Positions 8,957 to 17,711 are shown, numbered from the stretch's first letter. The stretch is 64,000 nt of DNA from Candidatus Latescibacterota bacterium (GCA_022819745.1 JAJEGS010000035.1:248001-312000), one strand, 5' to 3'. The notes: generated by a model from the letters alone, not told the origin. Translations and numbers: made by a program.

Positions 8957-9110
8957 TCGCTGCTCACGGCAATTAGATTCCAAGCTGCGCCGCAAGATCG
9001 TGGAAATCTTGCGCAATCATGTCAAAATCTCCGTCTTGCGCCGTATCTGTCTCGTCTTCTGATCCCCATTCAAGTGGACGTGGAATGAAGGCCGTTCTGA
9101 AGCCAACGGC
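8957..9110. repeat. Right copy of the direct repeat flanking the restriction-modification genes
   Basis: About 154 bp matching 6110-6264 at roughly nine positions in ten, same orientation. It comprises the last 45 or so codons of the intact dehalogenase gene plus 16 bp beyond its stop. Similarity starts abruptly with TCGCTGCTCACGG at both copies and fades after the codons for GFRT. Confidence 0.85.
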
Positions 9111-9692
9111 TCTAGCTCCCTCCAAGTCGTTGCGATGCGCCGCGACCATTAGGATTGAAGGCGGTTCCAAATCGAGAAGACGCGCCGCCGTCTCGTACAC
9201 TTCCCGGTCCGGCTTGTAATGCCGCGCAAGCTCTGCTGACAAGATACAGTCCCACGGAATACCCGCGTGCTTGGCCATGTTGGTCAGTAGCGACATGTTG
9301 CCATTGGAAAGCGCGGCAACAATGTATTTGGACTTCAACTGAAACATGCCGCCGACTACATCGGGCCACGGGTCCAGTCTGTGCCAGACGCGGTTGAAAT
9401 GACTGCGCTCGTCCTCGGACAACTCGGGAATCGAAAAGTCTTGCAGAATGTCGTCGAGAATCATTCGGTGAAGCGCGTCTATTTTCGTCCAAGGCAATTC
9501 GCCGCGCCGCACGCGACCCATAGCAGGTTCATAGCCTCTGCGCCAAGCCGTGGCAAAGCGCGCCCAGTCCACGGAAAGCCGCTTGTCGCAGCCCAATCGC
9601 TCACCCTCTCGCACAATGGTAGAGTACCAGTCGGTGACCGTGCCAAAGACATCGACAGTCAGCGCCTTAATAGATGTTTGCCAGGATTCCAT
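8973..9692 (-). CDS. Type II haloacid dehalogenase-like HAD hydrolase
   Basis: A 239-residue member of the HAD superfamily of the L-2-haloacid dehalogenase type, which displaces a halide (or another leaving group) through an aspartyl-ester intermediate in the cytosol. Motif I VDVFGTV places the nucleophile at Asp14; motif II is ALSNGN; the motif III Lys is in HYKPDREVY; motif IV is AAHRNDLEGA. The motif I Val in place of the usual Leu (FGTL) and the AAH-x-NDL form are typical of the type II group. Its 3' end is duplicated 2.8 kb away on the other side of the restriction-modification genes. True dehalogenase activity is not provable; many relatives are generic phosphatases. Confidence 0.88.
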   Translation of the reverse strand: MESWQTSIKALTVDVFGTVTDWYSTIVREGERLGCDKRLSVDWARFATAWRRGYEPAMGRVRRGELPWTKIDALHRMILDDILQDFSIPELSEDERSHFNRVWHRLDPWPDVVGGMFQLKSKYIVAALSNGNMSLLTNMAKHAGIPWDCILSAELARHYKPDREVYETAARLLDLEPPSILMVAAHRNDLEGARAVGFRTAFIPRPLEWGSEDETDTAQDGDFDMIAQDFHDLAAQLGI

Positions 9693-9743
9693 GCTTTTAA
9701 TCGTTTCAAAGGATTTTTCTATTTAGCTGCGGAAGTCCGCTTG

Positions 9744-11945
9744 CTATTGCTCCGCTCCCGATTCGGCTTGGAAACGACTGGCGAGGAGGTAGCGGTACAG
9801 CTTGAGGGTAAGCCGCTCTTCGTGCTGCTCCAGCCAGCCTAGGTCGGCCGGGGTCAGCACCATCGTTTGGCAGGGGGCGTCTGCAACCACAGAGGCTGCT
9901 TTCTGGTCCGACGCACCCGTCGGCCATATCGCCTCGCCCGGGCCGCATTGAAACAGGCGCGTACCCGCGGAATCGTACCCAGAAGCCCGGCCCGCAAGCA
10001 GCAGTTGCAGACCTTCTTGCGGCGCATCCGGTCCTACGAGAGACTCGCCGGCAGCGTACTGGCGAGGATTCAGCCAAGGTCGAAGTTCCTCCAGCAGATC
10101 TTCGAAATCAATTTGCCGCTCTAGGTAGCGCTCGAGATCATCGACGGTGTGCTCCATCAGGGAGGCGCGCCGCTCGTCCGCCTTGTCCACGTTCGCCCTC
10201 CATTCCGCAATAACGATGTCTTCACAGCGCTCGAGGGCGCGGTCCACATCCGGCTCCACCAGCAACTCGGCATATAGAGCAGGCGGAAGGTTGTGTTCAA
10301 ATCCGGTCCGCAATCCCTCGGACAATGCGCTCAGAGCTACTCGTACACCAGCAGCGTGTGCCGTCTGCAGAAACCTGCTCAGGACGTTCACTGCCGAAAA
10401 ATCGAAGCCGGAAACGGCACCGAAGTCCAATATCAGACAAGTAGGACGCGAAGCGCCGCGCAGGGACTGCCTGAGATGCTCGGCGAGGGGGCACACGCTG
10501 CCGAAAAAGAGGTAGCCGCGCAGTTGGTATGCCTGCACCCGCTCTCCCTCCTCCAGCAGGATGGCGCGATCGGGAACGGGACGGGTCTTGTTGCTCTCGC
10601 GCTCGTGCGCGGTGAACTGCGATGCGATTGGGTCCACGCGGCTGAGGCGCACGGCGAAGAACACGAGGGTGGCCAGCATCCCGACGCCCACACCCTCGAT
10701 CAGTCCGAAGGATAGGATCGCAATGAAAATCAACAGAATGATGCCGTACTCCGAATAGGGGAGCCGCTTGCGGCTTTTCACGAGACCTTCGTCTAACATG
10801 CCGAGTCCGGCAAAGATCAGGATGCCTCCTCCTACGAGTGAAGCCGGGACGAATCCCAGTATTCCGTCGCCTAGGAACAACGCGATCCCGATCACGAGGG
10901 CGGCGACCACCCCAGTCAACCTTGTTGTGGCTCCAAGCAGCTTGCTGCGCAGGGAAGCCGGTACGACAAAGGTCGCCACTGTGCCGCCGCCTAGACCAGC
11001 GACCATACTCGCGACGCCCGTCACCCGGAACTCCCGGTCCCAGTCCAACTCCTGATTCGTCGCCAATTCGAGACCGGCAAAATTCATGATTACGCAGATG
11101 AAAGCGACCAAGATCAGCGTCAGCATGTAGGGAGCCTGCTCGGCCATTGAGGCCCATTGCACGTGTACCAGATCGGCAGGGAACAAAGCTGGCCACAGGC
11201 TCCCGTCCGCGGTGCTCGTAAGCAGCAGGCCCTCCGCCCGCGCCGCTTCAACCGAAATGCCGAGGCCAGCGAGTACGAGATGGTACGCAGCGCCGGCCAG
11301 TGCGACGCTCACCGGCAAGATCAGCGGGTTGCCCCAGCGTTTAATCGCGAGGTACAAGGCGATCCCGTATGCCGCACCCGGGCTCCACTTCCACAGCACA
11401 GAGGGTTCGAAGAGCGCGGGAATCGCCCGCCAATCTGGTTTGGCTCCCATCAACGACATGGCCGCCAAGCACACGGCTCCCCCGATCCCAGCTACAAACC
11501 CACCCGTCACCGGATAGGGGATGAAGCGGACTAGATTGGCGAGCCGGAATCGCCCGATCAGGAGACAGCACGCGCCAGTGGCGACGGCACTGATGATAAG
11601 CGCGACCGCGGTGGTGACAAACAGCGCGTCGCCTTCGGCGCTCATTGTGAACCCGACCGCGGCCATGACGATCACCAGCGCGGGAGACAACCCCGCAATC
11701 GCGCCGAGGTAGCCGCCCGCGAGGGCGATGATCAGGCACGCCGCGAAGTTCCCGAACAGCACTAGGCCGACGCCTTGGGAGGAATAGGAAGCTAACGGCC
11801 CCGAGAATATGAAGCTCCCGAAGGCAATCTGGGAGACGAGCAGACCTAGGCCCGAGGTGAAGCCGGCTGACAGCGCTGGAACGGCCTTTGCAGACAGGAG
11901 GTCGGCGCGAAGCTCAGACGTAAAATTTTGGAGCAAGGATTTCAC
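9744..11945 (-). CDS. SulP-family anion transporter with STAS and cyclic-nucleotide-binding-like domains
   Basis: A 733-residue inner-membrane protein. Residues 1-440 hold the SulP transmembrane core with many hydrophobic helices and the family stretch VVPASLRSKLLGATTR near 328. Residues about 468-570 form the STAS domain (LRGYLFFGSV, LILDFGAVSGFDFSAVNVL). Residues about 620-720 resemble a cNMP-binding fold (LLLAGRASGYDSAG, FQCGPGEAIW), though the phosphate-binding Arg-Ala of true cAMP sites is not clear. SulP proteins move sulfate, bicarbonate or other anions; the substrate is open. The start is a GTG without a recognisable ribosome binding site, and a stem-loop lies just upstream, which hints at leader control. 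A downstream in-frame start is possible but would cut the first helix. Confidence 0.9.
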   Translation of the reverse strand: MKSLLQNFTSELRADLLSAKAVPALSAGFTSGLGLLVSQIAFGSFIFSGPLASYSSQGVGLVLFGNFAACLIIALAGGYLGAIAGLSPALVIVMAAVGFTMSAEGDALFVTTAVALIISAVATGACCLLIGRFRLANLVRFIPYPVTGGFVAGIGGAVCLAAMSLMGAKPDWRAIPALFEPSVLWKWSPGAAYGIALYLAIKRWGNPLILPVSVALAGAAYHLVLAGLGISVEAARAEGLLLTSTADGSLWPALFPADLVHVQWASMAEQAPYMLTLILVAFICVIMNFAGLELATNQELDWDREFRVTGVASMVAGLGGGTVATFVVPASLRSKLLGATTRLTGVVAALVIGIALFLGDGILGFVPASLVGGGILIFAGLGMLDEGLVKSRKRLPYSEYGIILLIFIAILSFGLIEGVGVGMLATLVFFAVRLSRVDPIASQFTAHERESNKTRPVPDRAILLEEGERVQAYQLRGYLFFGSVCPLAEHLRQSLRGASRPTCLILDFGAVSGFDFSAVNVLSRFLQTAHAAGVRVALSALSEGLRTGFEHNLPPALYAELLVEPDVDRALERCEDIVIAEWRANVDKADERRASLMEHTVDDLERYLERQIDFEDLLEELRPWLNPRQYAAGESLVGPDAPQEGLQLLLAGRASGYDSAGTRLFQCGPGEAIWPTGASDQKAASVVADAPCQTMVLTPADLGWLEQHEERLTLKLYRYLLASRFQAESGAEQ

Positions 11946-11973
11946 TCTGCTAGGTCGGAGAAACTGAACTGAT

Positions 11974-12007
11974 GCACCGCGATTACTTCCCCTTTGTAAT
12001 CAGGTGC
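11974..12007 (-). promoter_or_regulatory. Stem-loop in the presumed leader of the SulP transporter gene
   Basis: GCACC (11974-11978) pairs with GGTGC (12003-12007) and GATTAC (11981-11986) pairs with GTAATC (11996-12001), giving an 11-bp interrupted stem with a 9-base loop about 30 bases upstream of the GTG start. No run of T follows, so it is not an obvious terminator. A regulatory role is inference. Confidence 0.4.
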
Positions 12008-12194
12008 CTCCAAGAGAAACGCTTGTTGGGGTACTCATCGGGACGAAATAAAGATTCCGAGACAAAATAAAGACCTTTTTTCAAGGTTCTCTGTCAAGAC
12101 GACAGGCATTTGTACGGGCGAGTTCCCTTCAACTGTGTCAATCACTGGATTTTGTTTTGCTTATCGAGCATTTTATTTTTTCAAACGCGTATGT

Positions 12195-12202
12195 AGGAGG
12201 AG
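12195..12202 (+). promoter_or_regulatory. Strong ribosome binding site of hicB
   Basis: TAGGAGGA ends six bases before the ATG at 12209, a near-perfect Shine-Dalgarno sequence, in line with antitoxin being made in excess over the toxin that follows. Confidence 0.7.
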
Positions 12203-12208
12203 CCGCAA

Positions 12209-12415
12209 ATGAAATATACTGCTATCCTGAAGCAAGAAGGTGAATGGTGGATTGGCTGGGTTCAGAACGTTCCTGGTGTTAATTGCCAAGAACGCACCCG
12301 AGAGGAGTTATTGGAAAGTATTAAGGAAGCACTTTATGAGGCTCTTGATTTGCATCGCCAAGAAATCTTGGATCTTGTAGGCGATGACTACGAAGAGCTA
12401 GTGATTACTGTGTGA
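12209..12415 (+). CDS. hicB: HicB-type antitoxin
   Basis: A 68-residue HicB-like protein that should bind and neutralise HicA. The opening YTAILKQEGEWWIGWVQNVPG is the partly degraded RNase H-like fold of HicB (the pattern with PGV and later TREELLESIKEALYEAL is diagnostic). There is no C-terminal ribbon-helix-helix or helix-turn-helix, so this is the short form that relies on the complex for autoregulation. It is the first gene of the pair, with a strong ribosome binding site, and its stop overlaps the GTG start of the toxin. The surrounding DNA is less G+C rich than the neighbouring genes, consistent with transfer. Confidence 0.9.
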   Translation: MKYTAILKQEGEWWIGWVQNVPGVNCQERTREELLESIKEALYEALDLHRQEILDLVGDDYEELVITV

Positions 12416-12600
12416 AACGGATTGACCTATTGAGACACCTCCGTCAGAGTGGATGCGAACAGGTCCGCGAAGGCGGGAAACACTCATGGTGGAGGAATAT
12501 TTCTGATGGCCAACGATCTTCGATACCCCGGCACAGAGAAATCAAAGATACGCTAGTGAGGAAGATTTGCCGCGATCTCGGCGTAGATTTTCCTAAGTAA
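12412..12600 (+). CDS. hicA: HicA-type mRNA interferase toxin
   Basis: A 62-residue double-stranded-RNA-binding-fold toxin expected to cut mRNA and stop growth when unbound. The catalytic His is His24 in GGKHSWW, the HicA signature, followed by the beta-strand and the SIPRHREIKDTLVRKICRDLG tail typical of the family. It starts with GTG at 12412 and shares GTGA with the hicB stop, so it is translated by coupling. The order hicB then hicA is the reverse of the E. coli locus but common elsewhere. It sits between a transporter and a DNA-repair-type helicase with no evident functional link. Confidence 0.9.
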   Translation: MKRIDLLRHLRQSGCEQVREGGKHSWWRNISDGQRSSIPRHREIKDTLVRKICRDLGVDFPK

Positions 12601-12728
12601 GTTCCAAAGTGACGCACAACCAAGTTTTCCCCCTCTCGCCTTGCCCTATCCCAACGGCTTAGCTATTCTCTTTTCCTCCCCGTTATACCCATTCGTCTTC
12701 GCCGCACACTGCTTCAGGAATTTGTACC

Positions 12729-15644
12729 TTGATCAGCGACGCCGAGAGCATCGCCGAACACATCCGCTTTCTCAAACGCCGCATCTTGGGCAACGAGGTC
12801 GTCCATCACCAGACCTTGCCCGCGCACCCGGCGCGCCTAGTCCGCGACTTGGCTGGCCTGCCTCCGGCCATGGCCCGCATCCTCGAAATCGCCCGCATTC
12901 CCGCGCTCTATACGCACCAAGCCGAGGGCATCCAAAAAGTGCTGGAGGGTCAGCACGTGGCCATTGCCACGCCCACGGCCTCGGGCAAGACCTTGGTGTA
13001 CAACGCGCCCGTGCTGGCCACGCTACTCGACGACCCGGAGGCACACGCGCTCTACGTGTTCCCACTCAAAGCGCTGGAGCAAGATCAGTTCGACGAACTG
13101 AGCGGCCTGATGCAGGGCTTGGGTGGCGAGCTAAAAGCGGCCATTTACGACGGCGACACCACAAGCCACCGCCGCCGGCAAATTCGCACTAAGCCGCCTC
13201 AGGTGCTGTTCACCACGCCGGACATGCTGCATTCGGGCATCCTCGCCTTCCACGAAGCTTGGGCTGGCTTTTTCGCCCGCCTGCGCTACGTGGTCATCGA
13301 CGAACTGCACGCGTACAGCGGCGTGTTTGGCACCCACGTGTTGCACCTTTTTCGCCGCTTGAACCGCATCTGCACGCACTATGGGTCCGATCCGGTGTAC
13401 ATCACTAGCTCGGCGACGATGGGCAATCCCCGCGAGTTGGCGGGCGAGTTGCTCAACCGCTCCTTTTACGCGATCGAGGACCACGGCGCTCCGGCCGCGG
13501 CGCGCCACTTTGTGTTCGTCAATCCGAGCGAAAGCCCCAACACCCTCGCGGCCCACCTGCTGCGCGCCAGCGTACTCCAGGACTACCGCACGATTGTCTT
13601 CACCCGCGCCCGCATCACCACCGAACTCGTGTACCGCTGGGCGACCCAGAGCCGCCCGGACTTGCGGGAGCGAATCTCCTCGTATCGCGCGGGCTATTTG
13701 CCTACGGAGCGCCGCCAGATTGAGCAGGCGCTCAACGGTGGCGAGCTCAAGGGCGTGGTGGCCACGTCGGCCTTGGAACTGGGCATTGACATCGGCGGCT
13801 TGGACATCTGCGTGTTGGTCGGCTATCCGGGTTCGATTATCAACACTTGGCAACGCGCTGGCCGCGTGGGCCGCGCTGGCCGCGAGTCGCTCATACTCCT
13901 CATCGCGTCTCCCGACGCGCTCGACCAGTATTTTATGCGGCACCCAGGGGAGTTTTTTGCGCGCGATTTAGAGGACGCGGTGGTGGACCCGACGAATCAG
14001 TACATCCTCAAAAATCACCTCACGTGTGCGGCGCGCGAGCTGCCCCTCGCCGCTAGCGAGCCGGAGTACGCGCTGCCCAACTATCAGGCGGCGCTTGGTG
14101 CGCTGACCGAGGAGGGGATGCTGCTGCAGAACGCCGAGGGCGATGCTTGGTTTGCCGCGCGCAAGCAGCCGCACCGCTTGGTCAACATGCGCACCATCGG
14201 CGAGTCGTATCGCATCGTCGATCGCGGCGACAACCAGATTGGCACGGTCAGCGGCGGTCAGGTGTACGGCGAGTGCTATAAAGGCGCGATTTACTTGCAT
14301 CGCGGCCGCCAGTACGAGATCGGCGACCGCAACCCCGAGCGGGGCCAGATATACGCCGAGGAAGTGGATGTGGCGTATTTTACGCGCGCCCGCACGGAAA
14401 AGGACACGGAGATTTTAGAGGAGTTGCGCTCGCGGCCCTTGAAGGGCTTTATGGCGCGGCTGGGTCGGCTCAAGGTCAGTTCGCAGGTGGTGGGCTACGA
14501 AAAGATCCGCGTCGGCGACCAAGTCGTGCTCAGCAAACACGAGCTGGAGTCGCCGGTGGAGCACTTTGAGACGATTGGCTTTTGGATTGAACTCGACGCC
14601 CACTTCAAGGCCGATCTCAGCCGCCATCAGCACCACTATATGGGTTCGATCCACGCGATTGAACACGCCATGAAGTCGCTCTTCCCGCTACTGGCCTTGT
14701 GCGACCGCACGGATGTCGGTGGGATTTGCTATCCCCAGCACCCCCAGCTCGGCAAGGGCGCGATTTTCGTGTACGACTATCACCCCGGTGGCATTGGCTT
14801 GGCGGAAAAGGGCTTTGCCCAGCTCGACCGCCTCTTGGACATGACGCTTTCCATGGTCGAGACCTGCGATTGCCTGCTCGGCTGCCCGTCTTGCATCCAT
14901 TTCCCCACGTGCGGCGCGGGCAACGTCCCCCTCGACAAGGCTGGCGCGATTCACTTGCTCGGTGCGCTCACGGGCCGTCGGGCCATCGAGCACACTGCGG
15001 CCACAGCCGAGAGCACAGAGGACGCGCCGATTTTCGCTGAGTGGGAAGAAGAGAAAGAGGTAGAGGACGTGACACCTGACCAAGGTCCGCACATCGTCGT
15101 GTTCGACCTTGAAACGCAGCGCTCGGCCGCGGAAGTCGGCGGCTGGAATAAAGCGCACATGATGGGCATGTCGGTCGGCGTGGTGTGGGACAGCCGTGCG
15201 CAGGATTGTACGACGTACTTTGAGGAAGACATCGACCGGCTCTTAGAGCACTTACAGGCGGCCGATTTGGTCGTGGGCTTCAACATCATCGGCTTTGACT
15301 ATTCGGTTTTGCGCGGGTACAGCCCATTTGACTTCCGCACGCTCAACACGCTCGACATGCTGCGCGAGATCCACCAGCGGCTGCGCTACCGGGTGAGCCT
15401 CGACTCGCTGGGCAAGGCCACGCTCGACGCAGCCAAGAGCGCCGACGGGCTGGATGCGCTGCGGTGGTTTAAGGAGGGACGGCTGGACTTGATTGCCGAG
15501 TACTGCCAAAAGGACGTGGAGCTAACCCGCGACTTGTTCTACTTCGGGCTGCGCGAAAACTACTTGCTCTTCGACCGCCGCAACGAGGGGCGGATGCGCA
15601 TCCCGCTCGATTGGAAGCTAGAAGAGTTGGTCGTCCGCGAGTGA
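12729..15644 (+). CDS. Fused MrfA/YprA-type DEAH helicase and MrfB/YprB-type 3'-5' exonuclease
   Basis: A 971-residue cytosolic protein. Residues 1-770 are a YprA/MrfA-type superfamily 2 helicase: Walker A TPTASGKT (81-88), DELH at 191-194, motif III SSAT, a C-terminal helicase half with GRVGRAGR, and a cysteine cluster at 713, 715, 719, 722 and 728 as in the DUF1998 region of MrfA. Residues about 785-971 are a DEDDy exonuclease: Asp793-x-Glu795 in VFDLETQ, VGFNIIGFD, and Tyr925-xxx-Asp929 in EYCQKDVEL. In Bacillus subtilis, MrfA and MrfB are separate proteins that repair mitomycin C damage. Here they are one chain, which supports a shared task. The start is a TTG with AGGA ten bases upstream; no better start exists. 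Confidence 0.88.
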   Translation: MISDAESIAEHIRFLKRRILGNEVVHHQTLPAHPARLVRDLAGLPPAMARILEIARIPALYTHQAEGIQKVLEGQHVAIATPTASGKTLVYNAPVLATLLDDPEAHALYVFPLKALEQDQFDELSGLMQGLGGELKAAIYDGDTTSHRRRQIRTKPPQVLFTTPDMLHSGILAFHEAWAGFFARLRYVVIDELHAYSGVFGTHVLHLFRRLNRICTHYGSDPVYITSSATMGNPRELAGELLNRSFYAIEDHGAPAAARHFVFVNPSESPNTLAAHLLRASVLQDYRTIVFTRARITTELVYRWATQSRPDLRERISSYRAGYLPTERRQIEQALNGGELKGVVATSALELGIDIGGLDICVLVGYPGSIINTWQRAGRVGRAGRESLILLIASPDALDQYFMRHPGEFFARDLEDAVVDPTNQYILKNHLTCAARELPLAASEPEYALPNYQAALGALTEEGMLLQNAEGDAWFAARKQPHRLVNMRTIGESYRIVDRGDNQIGTVSGGQVYGECYKGAIYLHRGRQYEIGDRNPERGQIYAEEVDVAYFTRARTEKDTEILEELRSRPLKGFMARLGRLKVSSQVVGYEKIRVGDQVVLSKHELESPVEHFETIGFWIELDAHFKADLSRHQHHYMGSIHAIEHAMKSLFPLLALCDRTDVGGICYPQHPQLGKGAIFVYDYHPGGIGLAEKGFAQLDRLLDMTLSMVETCDCLLGCPSCIHFPTCGAGNVPLDKAGAIHLLGALTGRRAIEHTAATAESTEDAPIFAEWEEEKEVEDVTPDQGPHIVVFDLETQRSAAEVGGWNKAHMMGMSVGVVWDSRAQDCTTYFEEDIDRLLEHLQAADLVVGFNIIGFDYSVLRGYSPFDFRTLNTLDMLREIHQRLRYRVSLDSLGKATLDAAKSADGLDALRWFKEGRLDLIAEYCQKDVELTRDLFYFGLRENYLLFDRRNEGRMRIPLDWKLEELVVRE

Positions 15645-15653
15645 GTACAGCCC

Positions 15654-16190
15654 TTATCTACCCTCTATGACCCCACAGCCGACGCGGGCACCAGCCGCGC
15701 CAGTGGGTTGTGAAAAATCATCCGGGAGTGCGTGAACGATGACTGCGAGCCCGATGATGCTGTTGTCGCCATCCAAGTCGAGGTGGGTGTCGAGGCGGTT
15801 GTAAGTGGCTTGCCCAGAGGCGTCGGCGGTGATGTTGCCAAGGTCGCCGACGTGCCGTTCAGCGGCATCTGGTGCGCCGTGGGCTTTGCCTTCGGGATTG
15901 AAGTGACCGCCCGCCGACGTGCCATCGGCTGCGCTGCAATCGCCCTTTTCGTGGATGTGAAATCCGTGGTCGCCTTCTGTAAGCCCAGTCAGGTTGGCTA
16001 TAACTCGCACCCCGCCGGCTTCCTGCGTGAACTCAACAGCCCCTTCGGCGTTGTTGTTCTCGGTGGGCTGGATGGTGGTGCTGGCTTGCGTGGCCTCAGA
16101 CGCGGTTGGCTCGTCTGAGGAGCATCCCAAGCAACTCGCCGCCAACGCGAGTGCTAAGCCGATGACGGATTTGTCAATGAATCGGATCAT
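15654..16190 (-). CDS. sodC: Cu/Zn superoxide dismutase, exported lipoprotein-like
   Basis: A 178-residue periplasmic enzyme turning superoxide into peroxide and oxygen. An N-terminal signal (LALALAASC) ends in Cys20 or Cys23, so it is probably lipidated, though the lipobox is imperfect; a Ser/Thr-rich linker follows. All metal ligands are present: copper His78, His80, His96 and His153; zinc His96, His104, His113 and Asp116. Cys85 and Cys172 can form the conserved disulfide and Arg169 is the substrate-guiding arginine. The ATG with first base 16190 has AAAGGAG seven bases upstream, so the in-frame TTG at 16196 is not needed. A good promoter lies at 16220-16247. It is convergent with the helicase-nuclease gene. 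Confidence 0.95.
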   Translation of the reverse strand: MIRFIDKSVIGLALALAASCLGCSSDEPTASEATQASTTIQPTENNNAEGAVEFTQEAGGVRVIANLTGLTEGDHGFHIHEKGDCSAADGTSAGGHFNPEGKAHGAPDAAERHVGDLGNITADASGQATYNRLDTHLDLDGDNSIIGLAVIVHALPDDFSQPTGAAGARVGCGVIEGR

Positions 16191-16219
16191 GATCAATCTC
16201 CTTTATGTGGGTTGCTCAA

Positions 16220-16247
16220 TTTATAGCAATCAAATTTTACGGCGCAA
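16220..16247 (-). promoter_or_regulatory. Sigma-70-like promoter for the superoxide dismutase gene
   Basis: On the minus strand TTGCGC (16247-16242) and TATAAA (16225-16220) are separated by 16 bp, ending about 30 bases upstream of the sodC start codon. Seen in sequence; activity is inferred. Confidence 0.5.
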
Positions 16248-16418
16248 TACCTAGGAGCTTAATACGTGACAACAGATGCTACGCGATGTCGGCTCGCCGT
16301 TAGCGAATGTCCTTGATTGGAGAGGCTGGGGTTATTTAGCTTACGAAGATGCCTGTCAGCTAAAAGAATCCATTAGCTAGGTGTGGGCACGGACAGGTCC
16401 TATCGAGTACAAAAAGGG

Positions 16419-16473
16419 AATATGAAAATCACGGATCTCAAATGCGCGGTCATCGGCAACAACCCGGTCGTGC
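16419..16473 (+). repeat. Left copy of a perfect 55-bp direct repeat
   Basis: Identical over 55 bases to 19518-19572, where it is the start of the enolase-superfamily gene. Here it supplies the first 17 codons of the binding-protein gene. The flanks differ immediately on both sides. See the findings for a biological reading and an assembly-artefact reading. Confidence 0.97.
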
Positions 16474-17711
16474 CCCCCCTTGTGATGATTGCAGGGTTGC
16501 TGCTGGCGACCTTTGGCATGGCCTGTGGGGGCGGGCAGGATGCCCCCGAGGCAAATGACGGCGGAAGGGAAATGAATGCGCCGCACCCGGCAACAGCGCA
16601 GGAAGAAGGCCACGAGGACCCCGGATTTTCTGACGACCATGTCCTTTTTGGTCAATCCGCCGCGTTCACCGGGCCGGCCCAAGAATTGGGCAAGGCGATG
16701 CGCCTCGGAATTGAGGCGGCATTCCACGAGGCCAATCAGGCAGGAGGCGTCCATGGCCGCGAACTGAAGCTCAGGGCGTTGGATGACGGCTATGAAACCG
16801 ACTTTGCCGCTTCCAACACGGAACGGTTGATTGAGAGTGAAAGGGTATTCGCGCTGATCGGCGCGGTGGGCACACCCACGTCCCGCGCTGCATCACCGCT
16901 GGCCCAGGCTGCCGGGGTGCCCTTCCTCGCTCCGTTCACGGGGGCCGAGTTCTTGCGCGACCGGGAGTTGGACAATGTGCTCAACGTTCGGGCATCGTAC
17001 TACCAAGAAACCGAGGAGATGGTGGCGCGGCTCACCGAGGACTTGGGGATCACCCGCGTTGCCGTCCTCTATCAGGATGATTCCTTCGGCTTGAACGGGC
17101 TGGAGGGCACGCGATTGGCACTGGAGCGCCGGGGCCTAAAGCCGGTAGCGGCCTCGCACTACCCACGCAATACCCGCGCTGTGAAGGGAGCCGCGCTCAA
17201 AATCACCGCGGCCAAGCCGCAAGCGGTGATCATGATTGGCTCCTACATGCCGGTGGTCAAAACCATAGAGTTGGTGCGGCGGGAGCTGGACCCGGTATTC
17301 ATGACGGTCTCCTTCGTGGGGAGTAACGCTTTGGCGAACGAGTTGGGGCCCGACGGGGCCGGCGTGTACGTTACGCAAGTAGTTCCTCCTCCCGATAACG
17401 AAAACATCCCCGTGGTGGCTCGATACCACAGCGCCCTCTCCGAGTACGACCCCCAAGCGGAACCCGGGTTCGTTTCGTTGGAAGGTTATCTGGCCGGACG
17501 CCTGGCCGTCGCTGGTCTCAAAGCCTGCGGCCCCGACCTGAGTCGAGAGTGCCTGCTCCACGCGGTGCGAGATACCGGCACCATAGAAATTGACGGCATG
17601 CAGCTCAAATACGGACCGGACGATAACCAGGGATCCGACGCCGTATTCTTGACCGTGATTGGTACGGACGGCAAGTACCACGGGGTCGAAAAACTGACAG
17701 GCCCGTACTAA
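16422..17711 (+). CDS. Leu/Ile/Val-binding-type periplasmic binding protein with a chimeric N-terminus
   Basis: About 429 residues; from residue 60 on it is a type 1 periplasmic binding protein of the branched-chain amino acid / amide family (VLFGQSAAFTGPAQELG, then GAVGTPTSRAA, YYQETEEMVARL, YQDDSFGLNGLEG). The first 17 residues are identical to the start of the enolase-superfamily protein at 19521 and have no place in a binding protein. They are followed by a hydrophobic stretch (IAGLLLATFGMAC) that looks like a signal peptide ending at Cys35. An ATG at 16485 is an alternative start but leaves no charged N-region. No ABC permease or ATPase is near; the next gene is an antiporter 38 bp on. 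It is clearly paralogous to the binding protein at 31829-32998, which sits in a signalling operon. Confidence 0.85.
   Translation: MKITDLKCAVIGNNPVVPPLVMIAGLLLATFGMACGGGQDAPEANDGGREMNAPHPATAQEEGHEDPGFSDDHVLFGQSAAFTGPAQELGKAMRLGIEAAFHEANQAGGVHGRELKLRALDDGYETDFAASNTERLIESERVFALIGAVGTPTSRAASPLAQAAGVPFLAPFTGAEFLRDRELDNVLNVRASYYQETEEMVARLTEDLGITRVAVLYQDDSFGLNGLEGTRLALERRGLKPVAASHYPRNTRAVKGAALKITAAKPQAVIMIGSYMPVVKTIELVRRELDPVFMTVSFVGSNALANELGPDGAGVYVTQVVPPPDNENIPVVARYHSALSEYDPQAEPGFVSLEGYLAGRLAVAGLKACGPDLSRECLLHAVRDTGTIEIDGMQLKYGPDDNQGSDAVFLTVIGTDGKYHGVEKLTGPY

Noticed and set aside
12046..12073. AAATAAAGA repeated with a 19-bp period upstream of hicBA
   Set aside because: AT-rich 9-mers of this kind arise by chance; about 140 bp from hicB, with no matching promoter that I could see.
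16383..16421. Earlier GTG start for the binding-protein gene
   Set aside because: It adds 13 residues with no signal-peptide character and no ribosome binding site; the ATG at 16422 lies within the repeat and is the start in the donor gene.
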